From JANXYW01 sp031400455 (GTDB lineage: Bacteria; Chloroflexota; Dehalococcoidia; DSTF01; JACRBR01): 64,000 bases of DNA. The notes below the pieces were generated by a model. It was given only the letters and a program-made list of their open reading frames with translations. It did not search any database and was not told the origin of the DNA. Numbering within the stretch: position 1 is the stretch's first letter; each line of letters starts with the position of its first letter. Both the position numbers and the translations under genes were made by a program. Shown here piece after piece: positions 34,773 through 43,769 of this stretch. The stretch lies in the NCBI GenBank assembly GCA_031400455.1, contig JANNPX010000019.1, positions 124,001 to 188,000 of the forward strand, in the 5' to 3' direction.

Positions 34773-35878
34773 CAACACGCTGATGCGCCTCCAGTCGGCA
34801 GGTCGACCGCGGGCTGGCCGGCCGTCCAGAGCTGCGGCTGTTCGGCGGCCTCGGTGAGGCGCGAGCACTGGATGCCGAGCAGGCGGAACTCGTCGCCGGG
34901 TGCGACGACGGCGTCGAGGAGTTGTGTCGCTACGGCTGAGAGGGCGGACACGTCGTCGGTCGGTGACTTGACGCTCGCCTGGCGCGTGATCGTGTGGAAG
35001 TTGCTGTAGCGGAGCTTGATGGCGATCGTGTGCGCCTTGACGTGAGAGTGCGCGAGGCGGCGTGACACTTCGGACGCGATGGCAGCGAGCGCGGCGCGGA
35101 GATCGGGGCCGTCGGGGAGATCGCGCGCGAAGGTGCGCTCGGCGCCAACGGATTTGCGTTCGTGCTCGATGGTGACTTCGCGGTTGTCGATGCCGTTCGC
35201 CATGTCGCGCAGGAACTCGCCGCTGGAGCCGAGGAGACGGTTGGCGTCGGCGGGGCTGCGCCTCGCCAGATCGCCGATCGTGCGGATGCCGGCGCGTGTC
35301 AGCACGGATTCGGTCTTGGGTCCGACGCCCCAGAGCGCGCGGACGGGCATCGGCGCGAGGAATGCGGCCTCGGTGCCGCGGAGCACGACGACGAGACCGT
35401 CGGGCTTCTCGAGATCTGAGGCGATCTTCGCGATGCTCTTGTTGCTGCCGGCGCCGACGGACAGCGTGAGGCCGGTGGCCTTCTTCACTTCGTCCTTGAG
35501 TTCGCGGGCGATTTTGCCGGGATCGGCTCCGTCGCGCACCCATCCGGAGACGTCCAGAAACGCTTCGTCGAGCGAGAGCGGTTCTACAAGCGGCGTGAGC
35601 GCGCGGAAGATAGACATGACGCACCCCGAGACTTCGCCGTAGCGGCCGAATCGCGGCGATACACGTACCAGATCGGGGCAGAGGCGAAGCGCGCGGCTCA
35701 TCGGCAGTGCGGAGCGGATGCCGAACTTTCGTGCTTCGTACGACGCCGCGGCGACGACGCCGCGGCCTTCGGCGGAGCCGCCTACGACAACGGGTCTACC
35801 GCGCAGTTCCGGGTTGTCGAGCTGTTCGACGGACGCGTAGAAGGCGTCGAGGTCAGCGTGCAAGATTGTGCGGTCCAC
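34772..35878 (-). CDS. dinB: DNA polymerase IV (Y-family translesion polymerase)
   Basis: A 368-residue Y-family polymerase that copies past DNA lesions. Catalytic carboxylates are Asp9 (HADLDAFYASVE), and Asp104 and Glu105 (LSLDEAFLDV). The ASYEARKFGIRSALPM motif, the thumb (GVGPKTESVLTRAGIRTIGDLA) and the little-finger domain are present. No clear C-terminal clamp-binding peptide is seen. The start is GTG, and TATCCT lies 6 bases upstream with no Shine-Dalgarno sequence. It overlaps the downstream partner gene. No LexA-type box is evident. Confidence 0.93.
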   Translation of the reverse strand: MDRTILHADLDAFYASVEQLDNPELRGRPVVVGGSAEGRGVVAAASYEARKFGIRSALPMSRALRLCPDLVRVSPRFGRYGEVSGCVMSIFRALTPLVEPLSLDEAFLDVSGWVRDGADPGKIARELKDEVKKATGLTLSVGAGSNKSIAKIASDLEKPDGLVVVLRGTEAAFLAPMPVRALWGVGPKTESVLTRAGIRTIGDLARRSPADANRLLGSSGEFLRDMANGIDNREVTIEHERKSVGAERTFARDLPDGPDLRAALAAIASEVSRRLAHSHVKAHTIAIKLRYSNFHTITRQASVKSPTDDVSALSAVATQLLDAVVAPGDEFRLLGIQCSRLTEAAEQPQLWTAGQPAVDLPTGGASAC

Positions 35879-35884
35879 TCAGGC

Positions 35885-35890
35885 AGGATA
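35885..35890 (-). promoter_or_regulatory. Putative -10 (TATCCT) for a leaderless dinB mRNA
   Basis: On the minus strand TATCCT is followed by six bases (GCCTGA) and the dinB GTG. Confidence 0.5.
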
Positions 35891-35951
35891 CAGGGGTTGG
35901 GCCTGCGGTTCGGCGGGTGAGTGTGGTTGGTCCGGCGGTCTTCTGCGACGG

Positions 35952-35981
35952 AGAAGGTCCTTCGCATTGCTCAAGACGACA
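35952..35981 (+). repeat. Dispersed repeat copy f, diverged
   Basis: AGAAGGTCCTTCGCATTGCT then CAAGACGAC is a more diverged copy in the spacer between dinB and the giant membrane protein gene. Confidence 0.6.
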
Positions 35982-35996
35982 TCGTGCGCGACTCGG

Positions 35997-38900
35997 TTAT
36001 TCGACGCGGGCGCTCGGAGCCGTTTGTTCATCCTTGGGGATGACGTGCCAGACCTGCATCTTGCCGCCGTCGGCGGCAGAACGCCCGTCGTCGTTTTCGT
36101 AGGCGAGCTCCAGGGTACCGCCGAGGCCGTCCTTGAACTTCTCCATGCCGGCCTGCGGGTAGTTGAAGTTCTCCTCGTCGCCGACGATGACCCACTGAAC
36201 GTTGTACTTGCGGAGAAGGAGTCGGGCAGCCGCGGCGTCGTCGGTGGAGTAGAACGTCGTGATGTCGGCGTGGCGCTGGCCGATTGTTCCGCCGAACTTC
36301 ACGCGCTGCTGCTCCTGGTGGAACTGCCAGCCGGAGACTGCGGGGAGGCCGGTGTAAGTGGCGACGCGGTTGCCCAGGCTGCGGTAGGACGGCGCGTTTG
36401 CTTCCATGATGGTGGGGGAGCCCTGCACGTTGGCGCGGATCCAGTCCACCATATCGCGGGTCAGCGCCATGTTGTGCGTGCCGCGCACGCCCGTGGACTC
36501 GTACTCGACGATGTACGGCGGGCCTTCGTTGAGGAAGGCGAGGCCGTCGTTGCCGCTGCCCTGCGCGGGATTGAAGCGATCGTGGATGCGGGCGCGCGTG
36601 CCAAAGTACGGGTATACGAGCGACAGGATGATGAGCAGTACGGCGACGCCGGCAAATGCGTAGCGTGGCGCCCTCACGATCGTGGTGTTGATGGCGCCCG
36701 CGCGCTTGAGGAACGCCTCCTGCGGTCGCATGACGGCGAAGAGGTACCACATGGCGAACGCCGAAACGACGCCCCACATCATCCAGACGTGCAGGTAGAA
36801 CTTGAACACGGTGTTCATGCGGCCAACGTCGCCTTCGAGCGTGAACATCTCGACGCCGCCGGCGAGGCCGAGGCCGAGCGCCAGCATCGCGTAGACGAAG
36901 AGCAACACGGGAGCGGTGGCGGTTGGGCTGCGAAGTTCGCGTGCGGCGCAGAGGATGACGGCGAGAAGTCCCACTCCGGCAAGTCCGATGACGCCCCAGC
37001 GCTGGAACGTCGCGGCCCAGATCAGGAGCGCGCCCGCGACGATAAGCGCGGCCATCACGGGCAGTGTTTCGACGGGCTGGCGGCGGCGCGCGCTGCCAAA
37101 GAAGATTGTGCGGATCCAATTCGTTCGGGTGATCGCGCGGTTGAGGTTGAACAGCAGGAAGCCCGACATCAGAAAGAGCATGATGCCGAAGTGCGTGAAG
37201 TAGTCGGAGAGGTCGGTCGTCTGATCGGACTGCTCGACGCTGGAGTACGACTGGCTGTAGTTCTTCGCGATGTTGGAGAACAGCAGGAACGACAGCAGCC
37301 CCATGACGGCGGCTTTGAGCACGCCGATCGTAACGACGCGGAGCGTGAATCGCCCCTCTTTCGCGCGCTCACCGACGATCAGCGCTGCGGCGCTGAGCAG
37401 CAAGAACGGCGGGTAGTCCCACGAGTTGATCCAACGGAGCGCGCCGACGATCAGCGCGAGCACCAGCACCATGCCCCAACTGCTGATCTCGCGGGCGCGG
37501 AGATGTTCGCGCGCGGCGCCGACCGGATTGAGGCGCGAAAAGTTCATGACGACACCGAGGCCAACGCCCGCGGCCGTCATCGAGAACGGGATCGCGTACA
37601 GGTGGGCGTGGAGGTCGGCGAACAGGAACGTCCAGAACGGGAACTCGGTGATCGGCGTGACCGTGTTCTGCTGGCCGGGGATGATCGTGAGCGCGCGGCT
37701 GGGCGCCCACCAGTCGTAGCTGTAGACGAACTGGTGGAAACTGGCATCGCGGAAGAGCAGCGCTTTGAAGCCGCCAATCGTAGTCACGATGCCGCCGAGC
37801 AGCGGCGCGTCTGTATGCCACGGGCTAATCTTGTCGAGGTTCTCATTCAGGACGCCGACGGCGCGGAGATTGCCGGCGACCAGCACGAGGAAGATCGCGA
37901 AGATGCCGGCGATAATTGGGCCGCGCGCACCGATGGGCAGGCGCCCCGGCCGGCGCCGCATGAGGCGTCGCGTCGACTCGGCAAGGTTGTACGAGAGCGA
38001 GAAGGTAGCGGCGGCCGCCATAGAGAAGAACATCGGGACGCTGAGGTTGTAGGCAACCTCGGGCACGATTCCGGTGAGCTTGGTGACGGTGGCGGCGATG
38101 AACTGCCCGTACCAGTAGTAGTTGAGGTAGCCGCCCGCGTTCCATGGATCGATCGCACCCTGCGTGAGGTCGGTTGTGCGGATGACGCCGTTGAAGTAGG
38201 CGAAGTCCATCGGTTTTTCGCCGCCGTTGTACGGGTGGTAGAGGTCAGGGTTCTGCAGGCGGATCCAGTACGAGAATAGAAACGCCGCGAGGAAGACACC
38301 CTCACAGAAGAGCAAGAATCGCCAGCGTTCGCGGACGAAGGCGCGCACATCAGCGCGCCAGAGGTACGCAGTGGCGAGGCCGACCGCGATCATCAGAGCC
38401 AGCGCGCCGGCGATGACCGGGCGTTCGAAGTGGAATACGCCGAAGCTTGCTGGTTCGTAGACAAGGTAGGCGAGCACGAGCACACCGATCGGCTTCGTGA
38501 GCAGGAATCCCCGGTCGGGCAAACCGCGAAATCCGACGATCGCGAGCGGCACGAGCGCGAACGCGGCGAGTTCGATCGCAAGCAGCCAGAAGAACAGCGG
38601 GAACCGGTTGAATACGTCGCCGGGCCGGAAGATATCCGACCACGTCCCCCCTGCCTGCTGCGTTGCGAGCACGTCGGGGCGGAACTGAATGCCATTCTGT
38701 GCCAGATTCTTGGGGATCGCGTTGACGCTCGGAACGAACGCGTCGGCGTGCAGCACCTCGATCGCCTTCGCGGCGGAGTAGCGATCAGTCTTCTTGTAGA
38801 TGGTGACTTTGGGGTGGTCGTAGACGGAGTACGACTCCTCGGCACCCGTGTCGTCGAACTCGCGCCCGAAGATCGTGGGGTACGACGTGAATTCCTTCAC

Positions 38901-40781
38901 CTTGTCGAAGCCGAGTTCACCCGTCTCCAATGTCTCGTAGTAGCGCGTCGTCACGGGCCACTGCGCGGGCACGCGCGGAATGTTGCCGGACAGGCGGGCG
39001 CTGCTCAGGGCGATGTAGTCGATCTGGTCGATGTTAGCAAGCAGTTGCTGGACTTTCTCGGGCGAGTCGGCATCGTAGTTGTTGAACGTGATGCTGCCGA
39101 ACTGCACCTGCGGAATGCCAGGCTGCGAAGTCGGCACTTCGTCGTCCCAGTGCTCGTGGCCGATGATGCTGCCGGGTTCGATGTTGTTATCGCTGTACAT
39201 CCATACGGATGCGGCGGCGCGCGTGACTGGCTCGCGATAGATGTTGTAGAAGGCGAGCCCCATGAGCGTCGTGAATACGACGATGACGATGACGCCCGCG
39301 CGGACGGCGACGGGCAGCGCCGGCTTCAGTGGCGCGAGACGTGTGCCGAGGCTACCGAGCGCATCGAGCGCGGTGGGCGCGGACGCCCACACCCACGCCT
39401 TGTACATCAGGAACGCCGCCATGATGGTAAGTGCGGGATAGAGCGGCAGGAAGTAGCGCATGTAGAGCGAGAACTGCATTCCCATGAAGCCGAAGTAGCC
39501 GAGCACCCAGGCAATCGGCACGAGCCAGACGCCCTGACGCTTCACGAACGCGTAGATAGCAGTGAAGACCAGTCCGATCCACGCAGTTACGCCCAGCGCG
39601 GGGCCCATGCCCCAGGAGACCATCTGCTGGGCAGGCCAAAGCCAGCGCGAGCGGCCGATCCACTGAACGTTCGGCGGGAACGCGCCACCGCTGAGCAGCC
39701 GTTGCTGATCTTGCTGATCGTCGAGCCAGTGCTGGCTCATGATGTCGGGGTAGATGAGCGGGATCGGTCCGACGTGGCCGGAGCGGTACGAGAGCAGGTC
39801 GCCGAAGCTCGGGCTGTTGAACGCGTACGGCATGGCGATGCGGAACGCGACGAAGCCGGCGACGAGTGCGACGAGCGAACCGAAGACGAGCTTGAAGACC
39901 GAGCGATCGAGCGCGACGCCGTCGCGCTGCTCCGCGTACTCCTTCTTGTCGCCGGACCAGAGTGGCGCCAGATACGGATGGATGCCCTTCCACGAGTAGA
40001 CGCCCACGGCGAGGACCACGACCGGCAGCAGGGATACGGCGGTGATCTTGCACGCGGCGGCGAGGCCTGCGCCTGCGCCGGCGAGGATGAAGTCGCGCCA
40101 CTTGCCGTGTTGTGCCGAGCGGATCGCGAAGAAGATCGTGAACGCCGCGAAGAACGTCACGAAGGGATCGACGACGAAGAAGTGCGAGTTCTGGATCGGG
40201 AACGCCGAGAGTGCGTAGAGGAACGCGGCGAGCAGGCCGACATTCTTGTTCGCGATCTGGCGCCCGATCAGGAAGATGAGGACGATCGTGCCGAGATCGA
40301 AGAAGCCGGATAGGGCGCGCCCGCTGCGGTTGTAGTGGTCGTAGTTGTCGTAGTTGCTGAAGTAGCCGAGCGAGAGCACGTTGAGGTGGGATGCGACGAA
40401 CTTGTTCATGAATAGCGGCAGTGTGCCGTAGACGAACGTCGTCTGTGTCGTGCCGTCGCCCTTCTTGATGTTGTAGGGGTTGGCGGCGGAGCGATCGGTA
40501 TCGAAATAGTTGGCGATGCTGCTGGGGCCGCGCGTATCGGTGCTGATCTGGGTGAGGAAGCGTTCGTCCGGGTGGAGGTGGCCGTTGTTGTCCCAGTTGA
40601 CATGGTTGAGGCGGAGGAACCCGCCGACGAGCAGGATGCCAATGAGGGCGGCGATGGTAAGGATTCGCCCTGTGTCGGCAGTCATAGAGCGGAGGTCGAC
40701 GCGCGGGAGGGCGCGAGGAACTCGCGCCGGCGCTTGTGTTGCGCCGGAGGCATCGTCAAACGGCGGGGCCTGTTCGCTCAT
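35997..40781 (-). CDS. Giant GT-C glycosyltransferase / DUF2298 (Chlor_Arch_YYY) fusion
   Basis: A 1594-residue polytopic protein with about 25 or more membrane helices. The first half (about 1-700) is a PMT/GT39-like glycosyltransferase, with NGHLHPDERFLTQI in the first external loop. The second half (about 760-1594) matches DUF2298, with GGYLNYYWYGQF, PEVAYNLSVPMFFS and the C-terminal TGLPAVSGWQFHQEQQR. In many genomes these are separate neighbouring genes; here they are one frame. DUF2298 proteins are thought to be involved in glycan or lipid-linked sugar handling, but the reaction is not established. The ATG at 40781 has a good promoter upstream. The length and continuity of hydrophobic helices argue against a frameshift artefact. 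Confidence 0.85.
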   Translation of the reverse strand: MSEQAPPFDDASGATQAPARVPRALPRVDLRSMTADTGRILTIAALIGILLVGGFLRLNHVNWDNNGHLHPDERFLTQISTDTRGPSSIANYFDTDRSAANPYNIKKGDGTTQTTFVYGTLPLFMNKFVASHLNVLSLGYFSNYDNYDHYNRSGRALSGFFDLGTIVLIFLIGRQIANKNVGLLAAFLYALSAFPIQNSHFFVVDPFVTFFAAFTIFFAIRSAQHGKWRDFILAGAGAGLAAACKITAVSLLPVVVLAVGVYSWKGIHPYLAPLWSGDKKEYAEQRDGVALDRSVFKLVFGSLVALVAGFVAFRIAMPYAFNSPSFGDLLSYRSGHVGPIPLIYPDIMSQHWLDDQQDQQRLLSGGAFPPNVQWIGRSRWLWPAQQMVSWGMGPALGVTAWIGLVFTAIYAFVKRQGVWLVPIAWVLGYFGFMGMQFSLYMRYFLPLYPALTIMAAFLMYKAWVWASAPTALDALGSLGTRLAPLKPALPVAVRAGVIVIVVFTTLMGLAFYNIYREPVTRAAASVWMYSDNNIEPGSIIGHEHWDDEVPTSQPGIPQVQFGSITFNNYDADSPEKVQQLLANIDQIDYIALSSARLSGNIPRVPAQWPVTTRYYETLETGELGFDKVKEFTSYPTIFGREFDDTGAEESYSVYDHPKVTIYKKTDRYSAAKAIEVLHADAFVPSVNAIPKNLAQNGIQFRPDVLATQQAGGTWSDIFRPGDVFNRFPLFFWLLAIELAAFALVPLAIVGFRGLPDRGFLLTKPIGVLVLAYLVYEPASFGVFHFERPVIAGALALMIAVGLATAYLWRADVRAFVRERWRFLLFCEGVFLAAFLFSYWIRLQNPDLYHPYNGGEKPMDFAYFNGVIRTTDLTQGAIDPWNAGGYLNYYWYGQFIAATVTKLTGIVPEVAYNLSVPMFFSMAAAATFSLSYNLAESTRRLMRRRPGRLPIGARGPIIAGIFAIFLVLVAGNLRAVGVLNENLDKISPWHTDAPLLGGIVTTIGGFKALLFRDASFHQFVYSYDWWAPSRALTIIPGQQNTVTPITEFPFWTFLFADLHAHLYAIPFSMTAAGVGLGVVMNFSRLNPVGAAREHLRAREISSWGMVLVLALIVGALRWINSWDYPPFLLLSAAALIVGERAKEGRFTLRVVTIGVLKAAVMGLLSFLLFSNIAKNYSQSYSSVEQSDQTTDLSDYFTHFGIMLFLMSGFLLFNLNRAITRTNWIRTIFFGSARRRQPVETLPVMAALIVAGALLIWAATFQRWGVIGLAGVGLLAVILCAARELRSPTATAPVLLFVYAMLALGLGLAGGVEMFTLEGDVGRMNTVFKFYLHVWMMWGVVSAFAMWYLFAVMRPQEAFLKRAGAINTTIVRAPRYAFAGVAVLLIILSLVYPYFGTRARIHDRFNPAQGSGNDGLAFLNEGPPYIVEYESTGVRGTHNMALTRDMVDWIRANVQGSPTIMEANAPSYRSLGNRVATYTGLPAVSGWQFHQEQQRVKFGGTIGQRHADITTFYSTDDAAAARLLLRKYNVQWVIVGDEENFNYPQAGMEKFKDGLGGTLELAYENDDGRSAADGGKMQVWHVIPKDEQTAPSARVE

Positions 40782-40831
40782 ACAGTATCTTCGTCAGTGG
40801 GACGCTGCTGGATGCTAGACGAACGCACGGA

Positions 40832-40860
40832 ATCATATCAGAGGGGCAAGAATTTGACAG
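40832..40860 (-). promoter_or_regulatory. Promoter of the giant fusion gene
   Basis: On the minus strand CTGTCA (40860-40855), a 17-base spacer and TATGAT (40837-40832) give a sigma-70 type promoter with a leader of about 45 bases. Confidence 0.55.
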
Positions 40861-41028
40861 AATGCTCGCGCGGCCGTGGGGCACACGCGCATCGCCGCAG
40901 CGTGCTTGGCTTTGCGCCGTAGGGGTTTGCCGTGCGGCTTTGCGGGGTTCTCCCTACGATGCGCCGTACCGAGCGGTCGTAGACTCCATGGGTCTGCGGC
41001 ATGGATGCGCCACGGTGGGCAAGCGTGT

Positions 41029-41056
41029 CTGAGACGCATCTGACCTCTGCTATGAT
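41029..41056 (+). promoter_or_regulatory. Promoter of the peptide ABC transporter operon
   Basis: CTGAGA (41029-41034), a 16-base spacer and TATGAT (41051-41056). The start codon at 41101 has GGAGG just upstream. Confidence 0.5.
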
Positions 41057-41100
41057 CCGTACCGTTGTGAGGCGGCGCGCAAGGAAGTGATGGAGGATCG

Positions 41101-42759
41101 ATGAGCAACAAGCTCACACTGGGCGTTTTGGGCGCGGCCGCGGTGGGAATCATTGCGCTGGCGGTCGTGCTGATTGTCGTCGTGGCGGGCGGAGGCGACG
41201 ACAAGAAGAGTTCGGCGCAAGACTCCAAGACGCCAACGGCTTCAGAGACATCATCGAGTGGCGGCAAGGCTGCCTCAGGCGAGCTGCGGCTGCGCGGGGA
41301 CGATCCCCTGTTCCTTGACCCGGCTGTCGCGCAGGATGCGGGCTCGGCGCTGTACATCGTCGAGATCTTCTCCGGGTTGCAGAGGCTGGACAAGGATCTG
41401 AAGGTCCAACCGGATCTCGCCGAGACGTACGAGGTGTCGGCGGACGGCAAGACCTACACGTTTCATCTCAACAAGAAGGCCACCTACCAGGATGGGCGCC
41501 CCGTAAGCGCCGACGACGTCAAGTACTCGTGGGAGCGCGCCCTCAGCCCGGACACCGGGTCGGTGACGGCGGAGAACTTCCTGGGAGACATCGTCGGTGC
41601 GAAGGACGTATCGCGGGGACGCGCGACCGAGATCTCAGGGTTGAAGATCGTCAACGATACGACAGTGTCGGTGACGCTGGACGCGGCGAAGCCGTACTTC
41701 CTCTACAAGTTGACGTATCCGACGGCATTCATGGTGGATAAGCGGCAGATCCAGTCGAACCCGAAGAGATGGTCGCAGAAGCCCAATGGCACGGGGCCGT
41801 TCAAGCTGAAGGAATGGAAGCTAGGCGAGCGTATCGTGCTGGAGGCGTACGCCAACAGCCATCTCGGCCCGCCGAAGCTCCAGACGGTGCGTTACGACCT
41901 CTCCGGCGGATCGTCACTGGTGGCGTACGAGGATGGCGAGATCGACGTTACGGGCGTCGGGCTCGACGACCTGGAGCGTGTGCAGGATCCCAGCGACAAA
42001 CTCAACGCGGAGTACACGACGACGCCCCGGCAGTCGATCGACTACATCGGCTTCAACACGAACGTGCCGCCGTTCGACGACCCGAAGGTGCGGCAGGCGT
42101 TCGCGATGGCTGTCGACCGGAAGAAGATCGCCGAGGTGGTGCTAAAGGGCGCGATCCCGGTGGCGACCGGCATCCTGCCGCCCGGCATCCCTGGATACAC
42201 ACCCGACGACAAGACGAAACAGTACGACCCGGCTGCCGCCAAGGCATTGCTCGCGCAGTCGAAGTACGCGGGAAACATGCCGGAGATCACGCTGGCCGAG
42301 AGCGGCGCGGGCGCGACAGTGGGTCCGACCGAAGAAGCGATCATCCAGTTCTGGAAGGACAACCTCGGCGTTACGGTGAAGATCCAGCAGGCGGACTCCG
42401 CGACATTCTTCAGTGACATCGACCAGGGTCGATACCAGATGTTCCACCTGGGGTGGATCATGGACTATCCGGATCCGGAGGACGTGCTGGACGTGCTGTT
42501 CTACAGCAAGAGCAAGCAGAACAACTCGCGCTACGCTAACGCGGACGTCGACGCAAAGCTTGAGGCGGCGCGCATCGAGCAAGACACCGAGAAGCGGCTC
42601 GCTCTGTACCAGCAGGTGGAGAAGCAACTGATCGATGACGCTGTGTGGGTGCCCATGTTCTTCGACACGATCCACGCGCTCGTTAAGCCCTACGTGAAGA
42701 ACTTCTCCTTCCCGCCGACGATCATCGAGCGTTTCCATGGCGTCGAGGTGAATCGGTAG
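41101..42759 (+). CDS. ABC transporter substrate-binding protein, family 5 (peptide type)
   Basis: A 552-residue SBP_bac_5 protein. Residues 1-30 (KLTLGVLGAAAVGIIALAVV...) form a hydrophobic anchor with no lipobox Cys, followed by a charged Gly/Asp/Lys/Ser linker. The ligand domain has LRLRGDDPLFLDPAVA, VQPDLAETYEVSADGKTYTF, YQDGRPVSADDVKYSWER and RQSIDYIGFNTNVPPFDD, all typical of DppA/OppA. The protein would sit outside the membrane on its N-terminal helix. Peptide or nickel binding cannot be told apart. Two permease genes follow; no ATPase gene is adjacent. Confidence 0.92.
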   Translation: MSNKLTLGVLGAAAVGIIALAVVLIVVVAGGGDDKKSSAQDSKTPTASETSSSGGKAASGELRLRGDDPLFLDPAVAQDAGSALYIVEIFSGLQRLDKDLKVQPDLAETYEVSADGKTYTFHLNKKATYQDGRPVSADDVKYSWERALSPDTGSVTAENFLGDIVGAKDVSRGRATEISGLKIVNDTTVSVTLDAAKPYFLYKLTYPTAFMVDKRQIQSNPKRWSQKPNGTGPFKLKEWKLGERIVLEAYANSHLGPPKLQTVRYDLSGGSSLVAYEDGEIDVTGVGLDDLERVQDPSDKLNAEYTTTPRQSIDYIGFNTNVPPFDDPKVRQAFAMAVDRKKIAEVVLKGAIPVATGILPPGIPGYTPDDKTKQYDPAAAKALLAQSKYAGNMPEITLAESGAGATVGPTEEAIIQFWKDNLGVTVKIQQADSATFFSDIDQGRYQMFHLGWIMDYPDPEDVLDVLFYSKSKQNNSRYANADVDAKLEAARIEQDTEKRLALYQQVEKQLIDDAVWVPMFFDTIHALVKPYVKNFSFPPTIIERFHGVEVNR

Positions 42760-42806
42760 TTCAAAGCAGATCACGTTGAGGCAGGAAGCCGAAGAAGGGC
42801 GCTGAC

Positions 42807-43769
42807 ATGGACGGTCTGGCGGGGTACATCCTGCGGCGCCTGCTGTTTCTGCCCGTCACGCTGCTGATCGTGTCGTTCGCGACGTTCTACATCACGCGCT
42901 GGGGCCCAGGCGATCCGATCCGGGTCGCGGCCGGCGCGGGCTTCAGCGATCCCGAGGCGCTCGACCGGGTGCGGCACAAATACGGACTGGACAAGCCGAT
43001 CCATCAGCAGTACGGCGTGTGGCTGCGCGACGTGACGCTGCACGGCGACTTCGGGCCGAGTTACCGGTATCGCGATCGCACGATCGGCGAGATCCTCGGG
43101 CCGAAGATCTGGGTGTCGGCGCGGCTCGGGCTCTACTCGTTCATTCTCGTGTTTCTTGTGGGCATCCCGGTCGGCATGTTCGCCGCGATGAAGCAGGGCA
43201 CGTGGCTCGATCCGCTAGCGATCGGAGCCTTCCTGGTGTTTCAGTCGATCCCAGTGCTGGTGATGGTGCCGATGATGGTGCTGGTCTTCGCGGCGAAGCT
43301 GCACTGGCTGCCTGCAGGCGGCTTCGATGGGTTGTTCTCGAAATCGATGATCATCCCGACGATCGCGCTGACGCTGCCGGGGATCGCCGGTGTAGCGCGC
43401 CTCGCGCGAGCGACGATGCTCGGGACACTGGGAGAGGACTTCGTGCGCACGGCGCGCGCGAAGGGGCTGGATGAGTTCACCATCATCACGCAACACGTAG
43501 CGCGCAATTCGCTGGTGCCGGTGATGACGACGGTGATCGGGCTCTCGCTCGTCGGGCTGATCGAAGGCGCGTTCTTCACGGAGACGCTGCTGGGCATCCC
43601 CGGCGTCGGGCGATTCGTGTACGAGTCTGTGAACGGTAAGGACTACAACGTGATCCTCGCGGTCGTCTTGATGATCACGACCGCGTTCGTGATCGCGAAC
43701 CTGCTTGTGGACGTGGCGCTGGTGATCATCGATCCGCGGATCCGCGCGAACCGATCGAGGGCGTCGTGA
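42807..43769 (+). CDS. Peptide-type ABC permease, DppB/OppB family
   Basis: A 320-residue permease with six helices. The EAA loop is IAGVARLARATMLGTLGEDFVRTARAKGL, and the N-terminal RRLLFLPVTLLIVSFATFYI and PGDPIR are typical of DppB. The ATG at 42807 starts MDGLAGYILRRLL. It lies 47 bases after the binding protein and overlaps the second permease by 4 bases (GTGA). Confidence 0.92.
   Translation: MDGLAGYILRRLLFLPVTLLIVSFATFYITRWGPGDPIRVAAGAGFSDPEALDRVRHKYGLDKPIHQQYGVWLRDVTLHGDFGPSYRYRDRTIGEILGPKIWVSARLGLYSFILVFLVGIPVGMFAAMKQGTWLDPLAIGAFLVFQSIPVLVMVPMMVLVFAAKLHWLPAGGFDGLFSKSMIIPTIALTLPGIAGVARLARATMLGTLGEDFVRTARAKGLDEFTIITQHVARNSLVPVMTTVIGLSLVGLIEGAFFTETLLGIPGVGRFVYESVNGKDYNVILAVVLMITTAFVIANLLVDVALVIIDPRIRANRSRAS

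Larger units (their letters stand above)
40782..41100. other. Divergent intergenic region
   Basis: The only gap above 300 bases. It contains a minus-strand promoter for the giant membrane protein (40832-40860) and a plus-strand promoter for the peptide transporter (41029-41056). No convincing gene or RNA is seen in the remainder. Confidence 0.6.

Noticed and set aside
35879..35996. LexA/SOS box upstream of dinB
   Set aside because: No palindromic GAAC-N4-GTTC or CTGT-N8-ACAG type site was recognised.
35868..40313. Two very long plus-strand frames (about 800 and 630 codons) opposite the giant membrane protein
   Set aside because: Both read as charged low-complexity sequence (runs of Glu, Arg, Val, His) with no domain or start signal; typical antisense frames of a hydrophobic protein gene.
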